In this document: positions 1-11,301 of the stretch, piece after piece | Layout: every line of letters begins with the position of its first letter | Numbering within the stretch: the stretch's first letter is position 1 | Origin: Ampelomyces quisqualis | Lineage: Eukaryota > Ascomycota > Dothideomycetes > Pleosporales > Phaeosphaeriaceae | DNA: 64,000 nucleotides | Reading direction: 5' to 3' | Assembly: GCA_018398575.1 (NCBI GenBank) | Contig: JAGTXZ010000005.1 | Span: forward strand, 1,798,001-1,862,000 | Translations under genes and position numbers: made by a program | The notes under the pieces: generated by a model | The model's input: the letters and a program-made list of their open reading frames with translations, nothing else | Database searches by the model: none | Told to the model about the DNA's origin: nothing

Positions 1-417
1 GTAATAGACTTCACTACTAACCAATTTTGGAAGTACAAGACTCCAAGTAATTGATGAAATTGTTACCGTCAAACATAATGTCACCGGCATGCCCTAGTAT
101 TTTATCGTCAGAGGTCAATGACCCCTTATCGTGGAGCGCCTCTCCAGGTGGTAATTGGCTTGGAGGCTCTTTAGATGGTAATGGGAGTGGAGGCTTGGGA
201 TATCCTGAGGGCAATTAAAAACATTGTGAAGCAATAGACTAATCCACTAACCATTTTCGGTTGCACAGAGTATGAGCTGATAATCAGTGGTAGTGTCTAA
301 GAGATTAAAGAGCGCCCGGACGTTAAGATCAGCCCAACCATCATCGTTTGTTAGAAAGAGTCGAACGGCTTGCGCGAGTGGAATCGCTACAGTAAGCAAC
401 AGGTAGAATTTCAACAT
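1..417 (-). CDS. SurE-like secreted acid phosphatase/5'-nucleotidase, 5' part (runs off the left edge)
   Basis: Two exons are visible on the minus strand: 417-252 and 204-22. They are separated by a 47-nt intron (251-205, GTTAGT...CAG), and a second donor (GTTAGT) begins at 21. Exon 1 encodes a signal peptide (MLKFYLLLTVAIPLAQA) followed at residues 23-34 by LTNDDGWADLNV, which resembles the SurE metal-binding motif NDDG. CATEN at residues 51-55 parallels the APAEN segment of SurE proteins. Splicing preserves frame (GAA AAT G|GA TAT). Exon 2 has a Pro-rich stretch (YPKPPLPLPSKEPP) and ends in INYLESCTSKIG, which resembles the LNYVNSYPVT..KYG region of fungal SurE proteins. SurE proteins remove phosphate from nucleotides or other phosphoesters; a secreted one would act outside the cell. 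The rest of the gene is missing, so activity cannot be judged. Exon 2 is shorter and more diverged than I would expect. Confidence 0.6.
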
Positions 418-563
418 CTTGCAAAGTCTAACTTAGAAGTTGCAGAGACATGTCAAATGTGTGGTAGCCTGAAGTAAAGGAGTTGGGAAGCGAGTAGAAA
501 CCCTGACGTCGAGTGCAACGAGGTTGATGAGGTGAACGATCTTGCCGAGAGCAAAGTTTGACA

Positions 564-574
564 TTTATATATAT
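564..574 (-). promoter_or_regulatory. TATA-like element upstream of the SurE-like gene
   Basis: The run TTTATATATAT lies about 150 nt upstream of the ATG at 417 and is the only strong TATA-like run in this upstream region. The position would imply a long 5' leader, so the assignment is tentative. Confidence 0.25.
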
Positions 575-710
575 GCACCTCTACTAGTTGGCCTGAGTGA
601 TAGGCAAGCTATTTAGGAATACGACTACAGGAAAGCTGGAGATCTCGGAATTCGCGAACAAAGGAACCCGAGGACAGGAACCCGAGTACTCCGGCCTACT
701 GGCCTGGCGA

Positions 711-2290
711 TACGGAGTAGATATATACATAATTCAGTCTCAGTTCAGTTTAGTTAGACAAGAGCGATCCAATCAATTCTCTCACTCGATTCTTTAACTA
801 TCCTTAGTCTCTCTAAGTTCAACACAAGCTGAAGGTGTTGCAAGGTTCTAGAGAACTAATTCTATGTACAATCGTTGTAGCCAATCGCAGAACGTACGTC
901 TCGATTCCTCATGTTGTTTCAATTCGAGATCCGCGCACACTAAGCTGTGACGTGACATCCCTACATACACACTAGACACCTTAGTATTTGCCCAATGTTA
1001 GAAGGCAAAAAACTTGTAGATCTTGATTGAAAATATGGGCGCGTCGCTCTAGATTATATAACAAGACGTCACTACTTACTCCATGCCTACCCCTATACTT
1101 ACTCGAGCCTCACTGTGATATCAGGCAAGCCGCAAAAGTGTTGTAGATGGAGCACAATGGCTTGCCGCTGTAACAACCAGGTTGGGTTTAAACACAGACC
1201 TGAACAAGGGCTACCACAAATCGGTCTTCTCGTTGTATGTAGTCTACAAAATTACGAGCACCCAGGCCCACGTCTCTACCTGTAATACTTTTACAGTACG
1301 GAGTACTCAGTACAGCGAGTCGGTACGGAGTATGCAAGCACATATCCGCATGGTACTCCGTCGTAGCACAACACACACGCAAGCCACATGTATAATCGCT
1401 GGACCAGGCGCAAAGCGCATTGAGCACAATGTCACTGGTGCGGTCCGAAAAAAATAGCGGCCCACTTTGAACACACACCCCTGGACAGTCAGTCCGACGA
1501 AAGCACACACCATGGAATCACTGTATCTAGAATCTGTACAGTACCCGTCGGACGTAAGACGCTCAGATCTTCCGGACGTTTCACGTGCACGATCGTATGC
1601 AAGGGTCAGGATCCGATCATGAGATGCGAAGGATAGCACAGGCACAGACGGAGTACATATATATATACCTTTTCAAATCGTCGTTGTTGGCGTTCATTGA
1701 CACCGATCCCAAGGCTTGTGCTGCGAAAGTGTCACTTCAAATTCTAATGCCCCCATACTATCGCAGCAGCTAGGAAGAGCGTTGCGTTGCCCTTGTTTAT
1801 CATTACATATGCTGAAACCCTTGCCAACAAGCAAGCAAGCATCATGCTGGCAATAATGCTCCTGAACCATGCCCGCACACCCGAACCCGGTCTCGTGCTA
1901 TGTACTCCGTACGGAGGGATGCACTCGGTAATCCATGTCCGATGCAAATACGGATACGAGAGGTCTAGACCTTTTGTTGTACCCGGCGCAGTGATTGCGG
2001 TGCCTCAGATCTCCCGCGATGAGCCTCATGTCGTGTGTCACCAAACGTCTGTGCGACGGGGAAATGAAGGAACCCCTCCGGGTGAGGTACGGTATTGGGT
2101 GTTGGGTCGGCGAGATGTGTGGGTTTCGGCAGGGGTAAGAACATGGTATATGTGAGGAGTTTGATGGGTCGGGTTAGGACGATGCGGTACTCCGTACGGA
2201 GTACACAGCGGCACACACGATGGCATACGACAAGGCTGTGATGGACCGAATTCAAGTCTTTCTGTCTACTGTGTAAGGAGTACGGACCGT
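711..2290. repeat. Cluster of TACGGAGTA / TACTCCGTA palindromic motifs
   Basis: The 9-mer TACGGAGTA, its reverse complement, or close variants recur near 711, 1297, 1324, 1354, 1647, 1901, 2187 and 2276. The best copy is a perfect 18-bp palindrome, GTACTCCGTACGGAGTAC, at 2187-2204. I saw no copies of this density elsewhere in the window. No credible gene lies in this interval; the open frames on both strands have no recognisable domains and run through the motifs. The motif could be a dispersed short repeat, a protein-binding palindrome, or debris of miniature elements. Confidence 0.6.
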
Positions 2291-2415
2291 AGTCTTGCCT
2301 GACTTCGAGACGAGTCCATGATGTCACATGTCGCATGGTCGGAAGCAAATCCTGTGTGGTTGTTGGGCTAAGGGCGTTGGTGCCCAACACATACATGTGC
2401 ACCCTCCTTCCGGTG

Positions 2416-2967
2416 TAGAGATGGCCTGTACGTATACAGTATGCTATACAGTATAGTATACATGCAGTATATACGATCAGTCCAGTATAATATACCGGAT
2501 GCTGCAGCATCCGGGAGTGCACGGACTCAATTAAGCTCCGTTTTCAGCTGTTCTCTTCTACAGTTCTGCGTCCTAGTTTACTTTCTCTTCTACACTTATC
2601 TACTTGTATTATAACAACTTTTTAGAAAGTGTTTAATATCTAAGCTATCTAAATAAATATATAATGTGCGCGTCTTAGCAAGCTTAGGGTGCAAACGAGA
2701 TAGTTAAGCTTTGTTTATAAGATTAAGTAGAACAAGCTACCTACACTCTGTATAGCTACTTAGGCCTAATAGCGACTTTGTTGTTATTGCAAGCAACTGT
2801 TAAGCCTAAGTACTGCTTTAAAACAGGGGTGAGTATATCCTAATTAGCTACTACCTGCCTAATATGACTAGCGTAGTATCTATATACGTATACATATTAG
2901 TATGGTATATTATACTATACAGTATATACAAGAATTTTACCTCGCTTGCAGTATACGGCCATCTCTA
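2416..2967. mobile_element. hAT-type MITE, 552 bp, with 8-bp target duplication
   Basis: The element starts TAGAGATGGCC and ends GGCCATCTCTA, a perfect 11-bp terminal inverted repeat. A weaker inverted match (GTATAC / CTATACAGTATAGTATA-like) extends inward. It is flanked on both sides by TTCCGGTG (2408-2415 and 2968-2975), an 8-bp target-site duplication. An 8-bp duplication and termini of the form TAG-G-ATG are hallmarks of the hAT superfamily (Ac-like). The interior is AT-rich, contains no transposase-like frame and looks RIP-biased, so this is a non-autonomous derivative. Its ends differ from those of the hAT element at 15375-25200, so a different family would have to supply transposase. 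Confidence 0.8.
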
Positions 2968-2975
2968 TTCCGGTG

Positions 2976-5900
2976 TGGGTCGTGACTGGAAGGCAATGAC
3001 ATGGTACTACGGATGGGGGCTCTAGACGATGTTGGGCCTAATGTTGAGGGAAGGTAAGCCTTGCAGAGAGGTACATAATTCTTGCCGGTACTTACTCCTT
3101 GCTGATGAAAAGCGAACTAGCGTTCTCGTCCAATCACGTTGCGCTGGTTCCTGCAGCAAGTCGATTGCCGCCTCGTTGCCTCGCCGCCTGACGACAACGA
3201 CATCTCATGCAAATGCGCGAAGTCCTCACATGGTGTATCATCGCCACCTTGCTTTCTTCGCCTCGTCGATGTGGATGGCTTGAGCTCAAGAAGGCAGTGA
3301 ATGTAGGAGAGGTAAGCAGCCAAAGAGCTATGAGTCTTGACTGACAATGTAGAAGGAGTAGAGAGCCGCATCGCGATGCGTGATTGTTCTTGTAACGATA
3401 GCATTCGTTGTTGACACGGTGAGCGCTGCCATGCTGCGCGAAGACCAGTGCAGCCTTTGCGCATGGCACGTCACCAGAGTCACGGGAAAGACTAATTCAG
3501 TATGAAGATAGTCGAGGTTTCGATTGAAATATTGGACATGTAGCTCACTGCGCCGGACCCACGCCACACACTCCCGAGCGAACGCCAGGTGGTCCGTGGG
3601 GCAAGTAACGACTAAACCGAAAGGACAATGAAACTCGCCCAAATCTTGCCTCAGGGGCCGTCGAGATCCCAAACTATACGTATTGAGACAAAAAACCTCC
3701 AGAAAAAGGAAATGTGGCCCTTGTTCAGTAGTGCAAGACCTGCTCAGCCGCGCTATCAGGCCTGGTATGTGCAAGGCACGAACAGCAAGACGAACGTATT
3801 GATTTTGAAACAAGTAGGATATCAAACAAGACTCCGGCACCGCGCTCAATGATGAAGGATGGAAAATGCATCTGCAGTCGTACAGGTCATGGGCTTCGAC
3901 GTATCCGTTGGTTGATAGGGACCGGCGCATTCACGAAGACGCTCGATTCGTTGGCGATGCGAGATTGCTTCTCTTCGTACTCTCGTGATGATTCTTTCAG
4001 GTCGTCGAGTTGCGCCTACCACAGTCAGCTTCAAGTTGTCGCCTGGACGGATTGGGAAACCACTACCTTGGTCAGAGGTGGACCAATAGTTGTGACTAAG
4101 AAGCCATCACGACCCTAGAGCTTGGTTAGCTCAAGACCAACACCGCATTGCACATGCTGCATCAATGGGTTGTGAGCGTACTTGAAAAGTATATGGTCTC
4201 ACAATGGCATCAGGACCACAATGATACCGAATCTCATTCTGTATCACCGTTCTCGAGATCCCGAAGCCAGGCACGAAGTACGAGTTGAGAGCAGCCATTT
4301 TGTATTGATGGATCTCAATTGCGATATAGCACGATGGGTGAGGGTGTTGATGGCCTTTGGGATCAGTATCAGTCGATATGCTGATGGGCCGATATGAGCT
4401 TGGGCGCACCGCTCCTTATATGTGCCGCGAACATCCATCCTCCGGTAAACACAAATCCAGAGATGCATCTGTCACACCGGCAACTATTGACAGTGAAGGG
4501 CTCGGTCTTGGACTCCGCTGTGGAGGCGGCCGCTGGTTGGGCCTGCATGCAGAACCAAGGTGCGAAGCTGCTTCGCCTCGCCTCATTTCCGCCCTGTCCT
4601 CGAGCCCAACAACGATTGGGCACCTCTCACGAATACGATTCGCCCTCGAAAACACTACCCACATCCAAGGCCACAACGTTCGCCCTAGAGTCTAACATGT
4701 GCAGCAACGGTCAACCGAAGCCCGATTTCGCAATTATCATCGTGCAGAAGTCGTATGCTGCACGTGCACAGGGACCAGCGCATCGGCCACGTCTGAACCT
4801 TCTGTTGTAGCTTCATAGACTCTTACTTAAGAAGCAATGAGACGATCTCTTTGCCACCACAATGTTGATGGAGGGGTAACCATTTTGCCTCCCTTTTTAG
4901 ACCTTTCCTTGACCAACGTCGGGCCATCTGTTCGCGCCCAAGTCTACTGAAGGCGCGCACCAGGAGAATGGCAATAGCGCCGATCACGACTACCTACGAT
5001 GCACACTTCTAACGCTGCGTGTGTCTGTCTTCTAGAAGGGGAGAGGTCTATCAGCGCGTGTCGATTCGACGGATTGCGTTCACCGCTCTTTAGCGCCCCA
5101 CCTCCAGGTATTACGAAGGATCGCGGCAATAGTAGGGATAGCCCTACCATTGAATCAGCGAAAGGCCGACAACTGGGCACTGATGCATTGCGTTCGAACA
5201 ACACATACCGGCCTTCCGACGCTCTTGATGCCACCGCTGTATACAACACGTGACCCTGTATGCCCACACCGGAACTTTAATTGGGGAGATGTACCCCTTT
5301 GCATGGGCGTGGCTAGTGTCTCAGATGCTTATGGGGAATCATGTCTTCTGAGAGCGCCTATGAGAGTGTGGATTCGATTGGCCACCGACAACAATAACAA
5401 TGGTTTTCGTTCAAATTGGTACGAGATGACGTCTGACTTGGAAGACGATTGATCACCACTGGCCTACTGATTATACGCGGAGCCAACTTCGATGCCCAAG
5501 AGCCGAGCTCTTGCTCAAAAAGCCGAACAGCGAAAACAGATTCAGCCGAAGGGCCCAAGATAGCTGCATACAGGGCTCTACCCCGCACAAGGAAGAGCAA
5601 CCACCTATCCCCCGGTCTCTATGTATGGTAAGGGTTGCCGTACAACCGCGTCGTTGCTGGAAGCCCAACGGAACGTCAGCTCAGAGTACACACCATACAG
5701 ATTCCTGTGCATGGTCGGCAAAGCAAGCTGCTCATTTCTGCAGTGTCTGCATTTTGAAGCTCAACGATTCACGATAACGAGGGCGTGTACCGAACAGTTG
5801 TTCTGCGCGGATAACAAAGCCAACCAGACCTGTCTACTCTGCCACAGCCGGTGCAGACTCTGTGTCTTGAATAACGAAGTACGCTCAATCTATTCCACGC

Positions 5901-8268
5901 AGTTCGCCGGACGAGCCATGTACCATCGCATCATACTCTACGAAGTAGTGATGGACCGACCACGAACTCATCAAAGAGCCACATTCATACCTACGTCATC
6001 AACCTCCTATGACGGTCCTTAGGTGAGGAGGCTGTAGGGACCACTTCCCACGAAGCATGGGAGACGAGCAATGAAAATAAAGCTGATATTCGTTGTCCAG
6101 GGATTGGACGATTCGGTATGAAGGCCAAGGTGTTGTCGTTCACCGGGTGATTCGCGCTCATGGATTCAGAGGGCACCTGTCGTTATTCACTTGCATATCG
6201 CCCTATCAGCCTAGTTGATTCGATCGTGGCTGCTCTTTCTAGGAATAAGCATTCGCTGTGAGTAAGTGGCGCATGATTTGCTTTCCTTTTGACTTGCTTC
6301 AGTCCCGGCAGCTCGTGCTGACTGTGAACATCATAAGGCTGCTAGGGTTCCGAGTTGTTGTTTTGCCTGGCGACCCAACTGAGAGTCTTAACTTTGAAGT
6401 GAAGCACATCAACAGAGTACCATGGAAGAAGACCGACCATAGCCGTCACAACATAGCGCTTTAGAGGAACCAAACCTAGACACCGACCTTACAAATTCGT
6501 CGAGATCACATTGGAGTCGAGTATACACCGAAAAGATACTTCTGGCGTAAATTACTGCCGGAACCATGCCCTTGCAGTATTCGCACAAGCATCCAGCTTC
6601 TGATTCACTGCTGTCGTGCCTAGGATTCAGGCAGCTGCACTCGCTGGATCAGGATTATGGAGCTCCAAAAGCATACTTGCTGCCAGCGCGTCAAACATCC
6701 CAAGCCCTACAACGCGTGGTCTTCGCCTCACAAGACGACTGATCGACAGAGCGCTCCTTTGTAACAAGGAATGAAGTTAGGAGTCCTCAAAGATGGACCG
6801 CTCATCAGAGCACCTCGCGTAAGGCTCAACAGTGATGGGGCAAGCACTAATATCATCACACCATGCGTTTGGAATGCAAAAGCTCCGAGATCGAGACCTC
6901 ATTCACGTGCTGGAATCGCCTTAGCTTCTGGTATACGACATGATCCACTTCGGCAGTGTTGCAAGCACTGCGCGAACGCATTTCCCGGACAAACTATCAA
7001 GACGGCCATCCTTTCTTGATTGGTTAGCAGTGGAAATACTGAATGAACAGGTTCATGCTTCCCAGTTGGGCACCGCAAGCTCTCGGCACCTGGCATTGCA
7101 GATTATGAAGAAATGAGGCTGTCGGACCGAACATTGTGTAATGTTTCTGCCGATCCGAAGTTTACGCCCGAGCACAACGTTTTCGTTCGCGACGAACAAC
7201 ATCTTACCCGGCGATCTTCATTCTGCACATGGTCTTAAAGGCATTATCTTGACACCATATATTCCGATAGATGTATGACAAGTGGAAGAAAGTAGGGCAA
7301 CCAATGGAAGCAGCCTGCGCACAACAGGATGAACTACCCTCGCTACTCTAGCGACGATCTCTCAGTCCAGGCTAGACAGCTCACCAATGCGAAGGGCTCG
7401 CGCATTACAAATGGTACCTTACCATTGTAGCTTCGCAACAGGCAATGCTTTACGAACAAGAGAATGAAGCAACATTATCACCGGAGCCGAAGAACTTGCG
7501 CGATGCTCGGAGCTAACGATGCATCTTTGTCTGTTTCTACGCTTGCTCGAAATTTTCCTCTTTGCAGTTTCATTTTTTCAAAACTTGTGGGTACTTATTA
7601 TCATCACGCCCTCTGCCCAGGCTTTGAGGAGTAGCATGTCAACAATAGGCTTGCACACGATCAGCCATTCTTTCTACTTCTCGCAACCGGTTCCATCCAC
7701 GCTTGCCCCACGCTGCAACGTCATCTCGGCGCACGAATTTACACAACACACCACGGCGGGGTATGTTTGCAAGTCCACGGACATTATGAATCAGTTCGGC
7801 TGAACTGCGTCCTCGCCTGCGAGGATGTTGTTCCTCCGTAGTCAATTCTTCACTACAACGCCCTTGGGCAAGGAAGTCTTGATCGTGGATCAGTTGTAGC
7901 TACGGAATGAGAGAAGGTTGCTGGGACAATTATCACGTAATAGATAACTTTGACCGACGATCACACATTGATTGAAGGGGCCGTCACTGTGAGTAGCTTC
8001 GTATTTATGGTAAGGATTGTCAAGCGTTCTCGTCTGAAGCTACAATGTGCTAATGAAACTGGCAATTAGGCCAATGCCGTTTGCGCCGTCTTTCCATGTT
8101 GCATCGCTGGAATGACACATGGTCACTTGACACCCCACTGTGAGCAGTCTACATTTCCATCGCCTTGCCCTTGTCCGCTTTCGTGCGTCAAAACGACGAT
8201 GCTATTTCGCCTGCCGTCCTTGCATGCTCTTCTTCCATCTTCTTTGTGCCGCAAAGAAGAATCTTGAA
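2976..8268. other. Long interval with no supported gene
   Basis: Composition is balanced rather than RIP-like. Open frames up to about 200 codons occur on both strands (for example the minus frame at 3328-3930), but they overlap one another, lack recognisable domains, and have no consistent frame or splice pattern. I read the interval as intergenic or long-decayed genic DNA. No tRNA, terminal repeat or tandem array was seen. Confidence 0.5.
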
Positions 8269-8269
8269 C

Positions 8270-8529
8270 TAACCATTGGTGTCAATCCATGGCGCACGTC
8301 TTGATTCTGGACGAGCTTTCGCTCTGATGGCTTTCAGGTGTGGTAATGCCGAATCGACAGCGTTGAGGGGAGACTGAATGTCGGGCGTGTTCCAGTCAAT
8401 GTAGATGAGAGGATCAACGTCGCTGCCGTGACGACGAGCTAGCAGACGGAAAGTCTCTTTTTCTTTGACGATGTCCTTGAGATCGTCTTGTGCCGTGTAC
8501 ATTCTGTGGCCTATGTACTCGATGGCCAC
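8270..8529 (-). pseudogene. Coding remnant of unknown function
   Basis: An 86-codon minus-strand frame (starting MAIEYIGHRMYT) has a protein-like, charged composition (KDIVKEKETFRLLARRHG, PLIYIDWNTPDIQ) and ends at a plausible intron donor (AATG|GTTAGT). The frame continues upstream of its ATG for about 20 codons with sensible residues (LILEYVVAIEY). Further upstream, protein-like sequence (DHLEELVANDKLDSVLQ) is in a different frame, around 8570-8620. This suggests an internal piece of a once longer gene with a frameshift. I do not recognise the family, and no start, end or partner exon could be fixed. Confidence 0.35.
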
Positions 8530-9259
8530 GACATACTCTAGGATCAGTGTAGGTCCAAACTTTGCAAAACTGAATCGAGCTTGTCATTTGCTACGAGCTC
8601 TTCAAGGTGATCAACGTTGCTTAATCACCATCTGAAATCGGACCTGCCTGCCGCATACAAATCACTTCCGTGATCTGCATCTTCTCGTCGAGATCTTATG
8701 GCAACTCTTGCTTTTGCACCCTCTTCACTACACCTTTACGGTGTTCCCATATTTTCCTGTCGTAAACATGGTAGCGAGATTCTCTCTGGCTCGCTGGTAG
8801 AGCTCGCCAACGACTTCAGCTCGCGCATTTTGAAATGTTGGCTCAAAGAGCGGGGTTAACATGGCGAACAGTTAAGTTTAGGTTGGTGTGTGGGACGCTA
8901 AGGCAATTCGATCTGCATTTAAATACTTGCGAAAAGTTTTGCGGTGCTCGTTTAGAGTCTACAACTCACGGCTTTCCCTCTCCCGTGGAATATGAAGAAC
9001 CGCGCCTAGTCGCACTTTCCCAGGCCGAATCCAGGCTTTCGTGGCTCCCTGGGCGGATACTATGCCTTTTGAGGAGACTGAGAAGACTTCAATATGGATG
9101 TCAGGGGGAGACGAGATCCATTGTGCGATATTATGGTCGTTGAATGGAGGATTTTCTTAGGGTCACATGCACACAAAAGAACAACTATCGCGCAAATAAG
9201 GCTAGCTTTCGACCAGCTCTCTACTGGTATGCCTGGAGCTAAGACAAAAAGCGACTTTC

Positions 9260-10057
9260 TCATGTATCTCTTAGAAACCCTCCAACCGCTCTTGCAACAC
9301 ACGCATAGTTCTCCATAACATGCCAATGCCCAACATCCTCCAAAACCTCAACACGAGCGCGCTCTCCTATCGCAATCTTATACTCCTCCCACGCCTCTGG
9401 CGTCAAGATCCCGTCCTCAATTCTTGTAACAATCAACGTCTCCGCTTTCAAACCCCCAAAATCCAACCTTTTGGCATCCGCCCACGGCTCACACGCCTTC
9501 GCATACACCTCCGGATCCTGCCCCAGGAGCGACAGCTTGACAGTCACATAAGCCAGCGGATTCGTCTCTCGTGTTTTCCGCGACATCCCCGTGTTTGCTG
9601 CCATATCCACGAGACTTGACATACCTGTGCTCCGAGCGGCATGCGAAGTATTGCGTAAGTTCAGACTGTAGATGCGAGGTGGCGGGGACGGCGGAGGGCC
9701 AAGAAGAATAAGCTTGGCTACCTTCTCGCTGTGCTTGAGGGCGAATTGTACGGCAATAAGGCATCCTATATCGTGTGCAATGACAGTTGCGCCCAAAGAG
9801 ATGTTTGCGTATTCGAAGACGCCGTTGAGATCTCCGGCCAGCGATTCGATGGTGATTCTTCTGAGCGGTGATGTAGGGAATAGGCCGTGACCTTCGAAAT
9901 CGTAGGCATAAATGAAGTGTTCTTTCCTCAAGTCTCAACTTTCCATGAGTGGCGTGAAAAAGTCGTTTGTGCCACCGAGGCCGTGGACAAATACTAACGG
10001 AGGGTTGGTTACGTTGTTGCCCCAGCCTCGGTAGTACAGTGCCTTATTGTTGATTGT
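9260..10057 (-). pseudogene. Alpha/beta hydrolase domain, interrupted by an in-frame TGA
   Basis: The frame reads from just after the stop of the neighbouring FAH-family gene. N-terminal residues LVFVHGLGGTNDFF form the HG oxyanion-hole region. A TGA at about 9943 (MES-stop-DLRKEH) is followed by 223 clean codons: YDFEGHGL, the nucleophile elbow VIAHDIGCL, LILLGPPPSPPP, an acid-loop candidate VTRIEDG, and the catalytic His in GHWHV near the end. This is the fold of enol-lactonase or C-C hydrolase-like enzymes. Two things argue against a working gene. There is no start codon before the TGA, and the elbow carries Asp where this group normally has Ser (an Asp nucleophile is known in epoxide hydrolases and dehalogenases). 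The 223-codon downstream frame could still be translated alone, but it would lack the oxyanion-hole segment. Confidence 0.75.
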
Positions 10058-11173
10058 TCACAGTGCGGCGGGCTTGTACTTGTCTACCAGGTGAGTTCGT
10101 GGCAGGTAGTTAATCTTCTCTACTGTCGGATTACCCGCAGCCGGATCTGCGACGCGATTTGTCAGTGTGCCCAGTCCGGCCACTGAGACTGCGATGGTAT
10201 CGCCGGGCTTGAGGTATGTCGGTGGTTTCATGCCTAGTCCAACACCGGCAGGCGTACCAGTCGCCAAAACATCTCCAGGAACCAACGTCTGCCCCTCTGA
10301 CATTGTTTCAATCAAGTATGGTATCGAGAATATCAAATCCTCCGTCGTCGCATCCTGTCTCAACTCCCCATTAACCCTCATCTGCACCCTCAATACCTTC
10401 TCCAACCGTATCTTCGGCACCGCAACCGGCCCCATGGGACAAAACTTATCCGCGCTCTTCCCAATATAGAATTGCTTATGATCTCTCTGCCTTTCCCTTG
10501 CCGTGACATCGTTAACAATTGTGTATCCCCAAACATGGTTCATAGCGTCTTCTTTTGAGATGCAGAATCCAGGTTTACCGATAATCACGCCGATCTCGCC
10601 CTCGTAATCCAGCGTGCGAGTAAAGCCCGGGTGCGGGAATATGTCTTCTCCACAAGCGATGATGGACGTGAATCTTTTTGTGAAGATAACGGGATGAGAT
10701 GGCGTGTCGGCTTTAACTGAACTGTCGAATCCAGAATTATTGAATTCTTTTGCGTGCTCAGCGTAGTTCTTGCCCACGCAGAGGACATCGCGGCCTGATA
10801 GTGGTGGGAGGATCTTGACGTTGTCAATCGGGTACGGCACGCCTCCGCTGATGATATTGTCTTCGCCGAGTTCGATGACTTGGTAGAGGTTCGATACAGG
10901 GACGCTAGAGACAAAGCTTAGTGGCTCGACTGTTTGGACGACGAGGTCATAGTGGCCGATGACGTCTTGTTTGAGTCGGGGGTCATGGTAAGCGACATAA
11001 TTAGTCAACGGTTTGGATCTTGTTGGGAGTTGTGTAGATGTGATCTTGAGCTTGAAAGTGAAGTTGTGACACGGTGTTGCTTGCACAGGAACAGTTTGGC
11101 CTAAAATGCATAGTGGGGTGGGGGGGGGGGACCCCACGTATTGATCGTCATAGCTACATTGTGGCAACTCCAC
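10058..11173 (-). CDS. Fumarylacetoacetate hydrolase (FAH)-family protein
   Basis: The frame has 371 codons. The FAH catalytic domain spans roughly residues 125-345. It begins at DVLCVGKNYAEHAKEF and includes FTKRFTSII, the metal-ligand segment DYEGEIGVIIGK (Glu-x-Glu), NDVTARERQ with the third ligand Asp, GPVAVP, EDLIFSIP, and the closing TPAGVG and LKPGDTIAV motifs. Members cleave C-C bonds or decarboxylate and hydrate beta-keto acids in aromatic or ring catabolism with a divalent cation. The proposed start is weak: the first 60 residues are unlike the family and contain an 11-G run (11120-11130), so the true start or an upstream exon may differ. Homology plausibly begins at LTNYVAYHDPRL. 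The stop TGA is followed in the same frame by the alpha/beta hydrolase domain, so the gene may be the front half of a broken fusion. Confidence 0.85.
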   Translation of the reverse strand: MELPQCSYDDQYVGSPPPTPLCILGQTVPVQATPCHNFTFKLKITSTQLPTRSKPLTNYVAYHDPRLKQDVIGHYDLVVQTVEPLSFVSSVPVSNLYQVIELGEDNIISGGVPYPIDNVKILPPLSGRDVLCVGKNYAEHAKEFNNSGFDSSVKADTPSHPVIFTKRFTSIIACGEDIFPHPGFTRTLDYEGEIGVIIGKPGFCISKEDAMNHVWGYTIVNDVTARERQRDHKQFYIGKSADKFCPMGPVAVPKIRLEKVLRVQMRVNGELRQDATTEDLIFSIPYLIETMSEGQTLVPGDVLATGTPAGVGLGMKPPTYLKPGDTIAVSVAGLGTLTNRVADPAAGNPTVEKINYLPRTHLVDKYKPAAL

Positions 11174-11301
11174 CAGGAATTATTGTTGGGCTTAATTTAT
11201 AGAAAGTGGAAGAGTCGTCCTCTTTCAACGTCCCCAATCTCACGAGTCGCACTTAAAATGTTAATTCGGGAGGAGATATGTCTATACGCAATAAGGCGCA
11301 G

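Noticed and set aside
1965..2522. 185-codon minus-strand open frame
   Set aside because: It runs across the left end of the MITE and the palindromic motif cluster and has no recognisable domain.
3328..3930. 200-codon minus-strand open frame
   Set aside because: No domain, overlaps other open frames on both strands, and shows no fungal splice or start context. Treated as chance in balanced-composition DNA.
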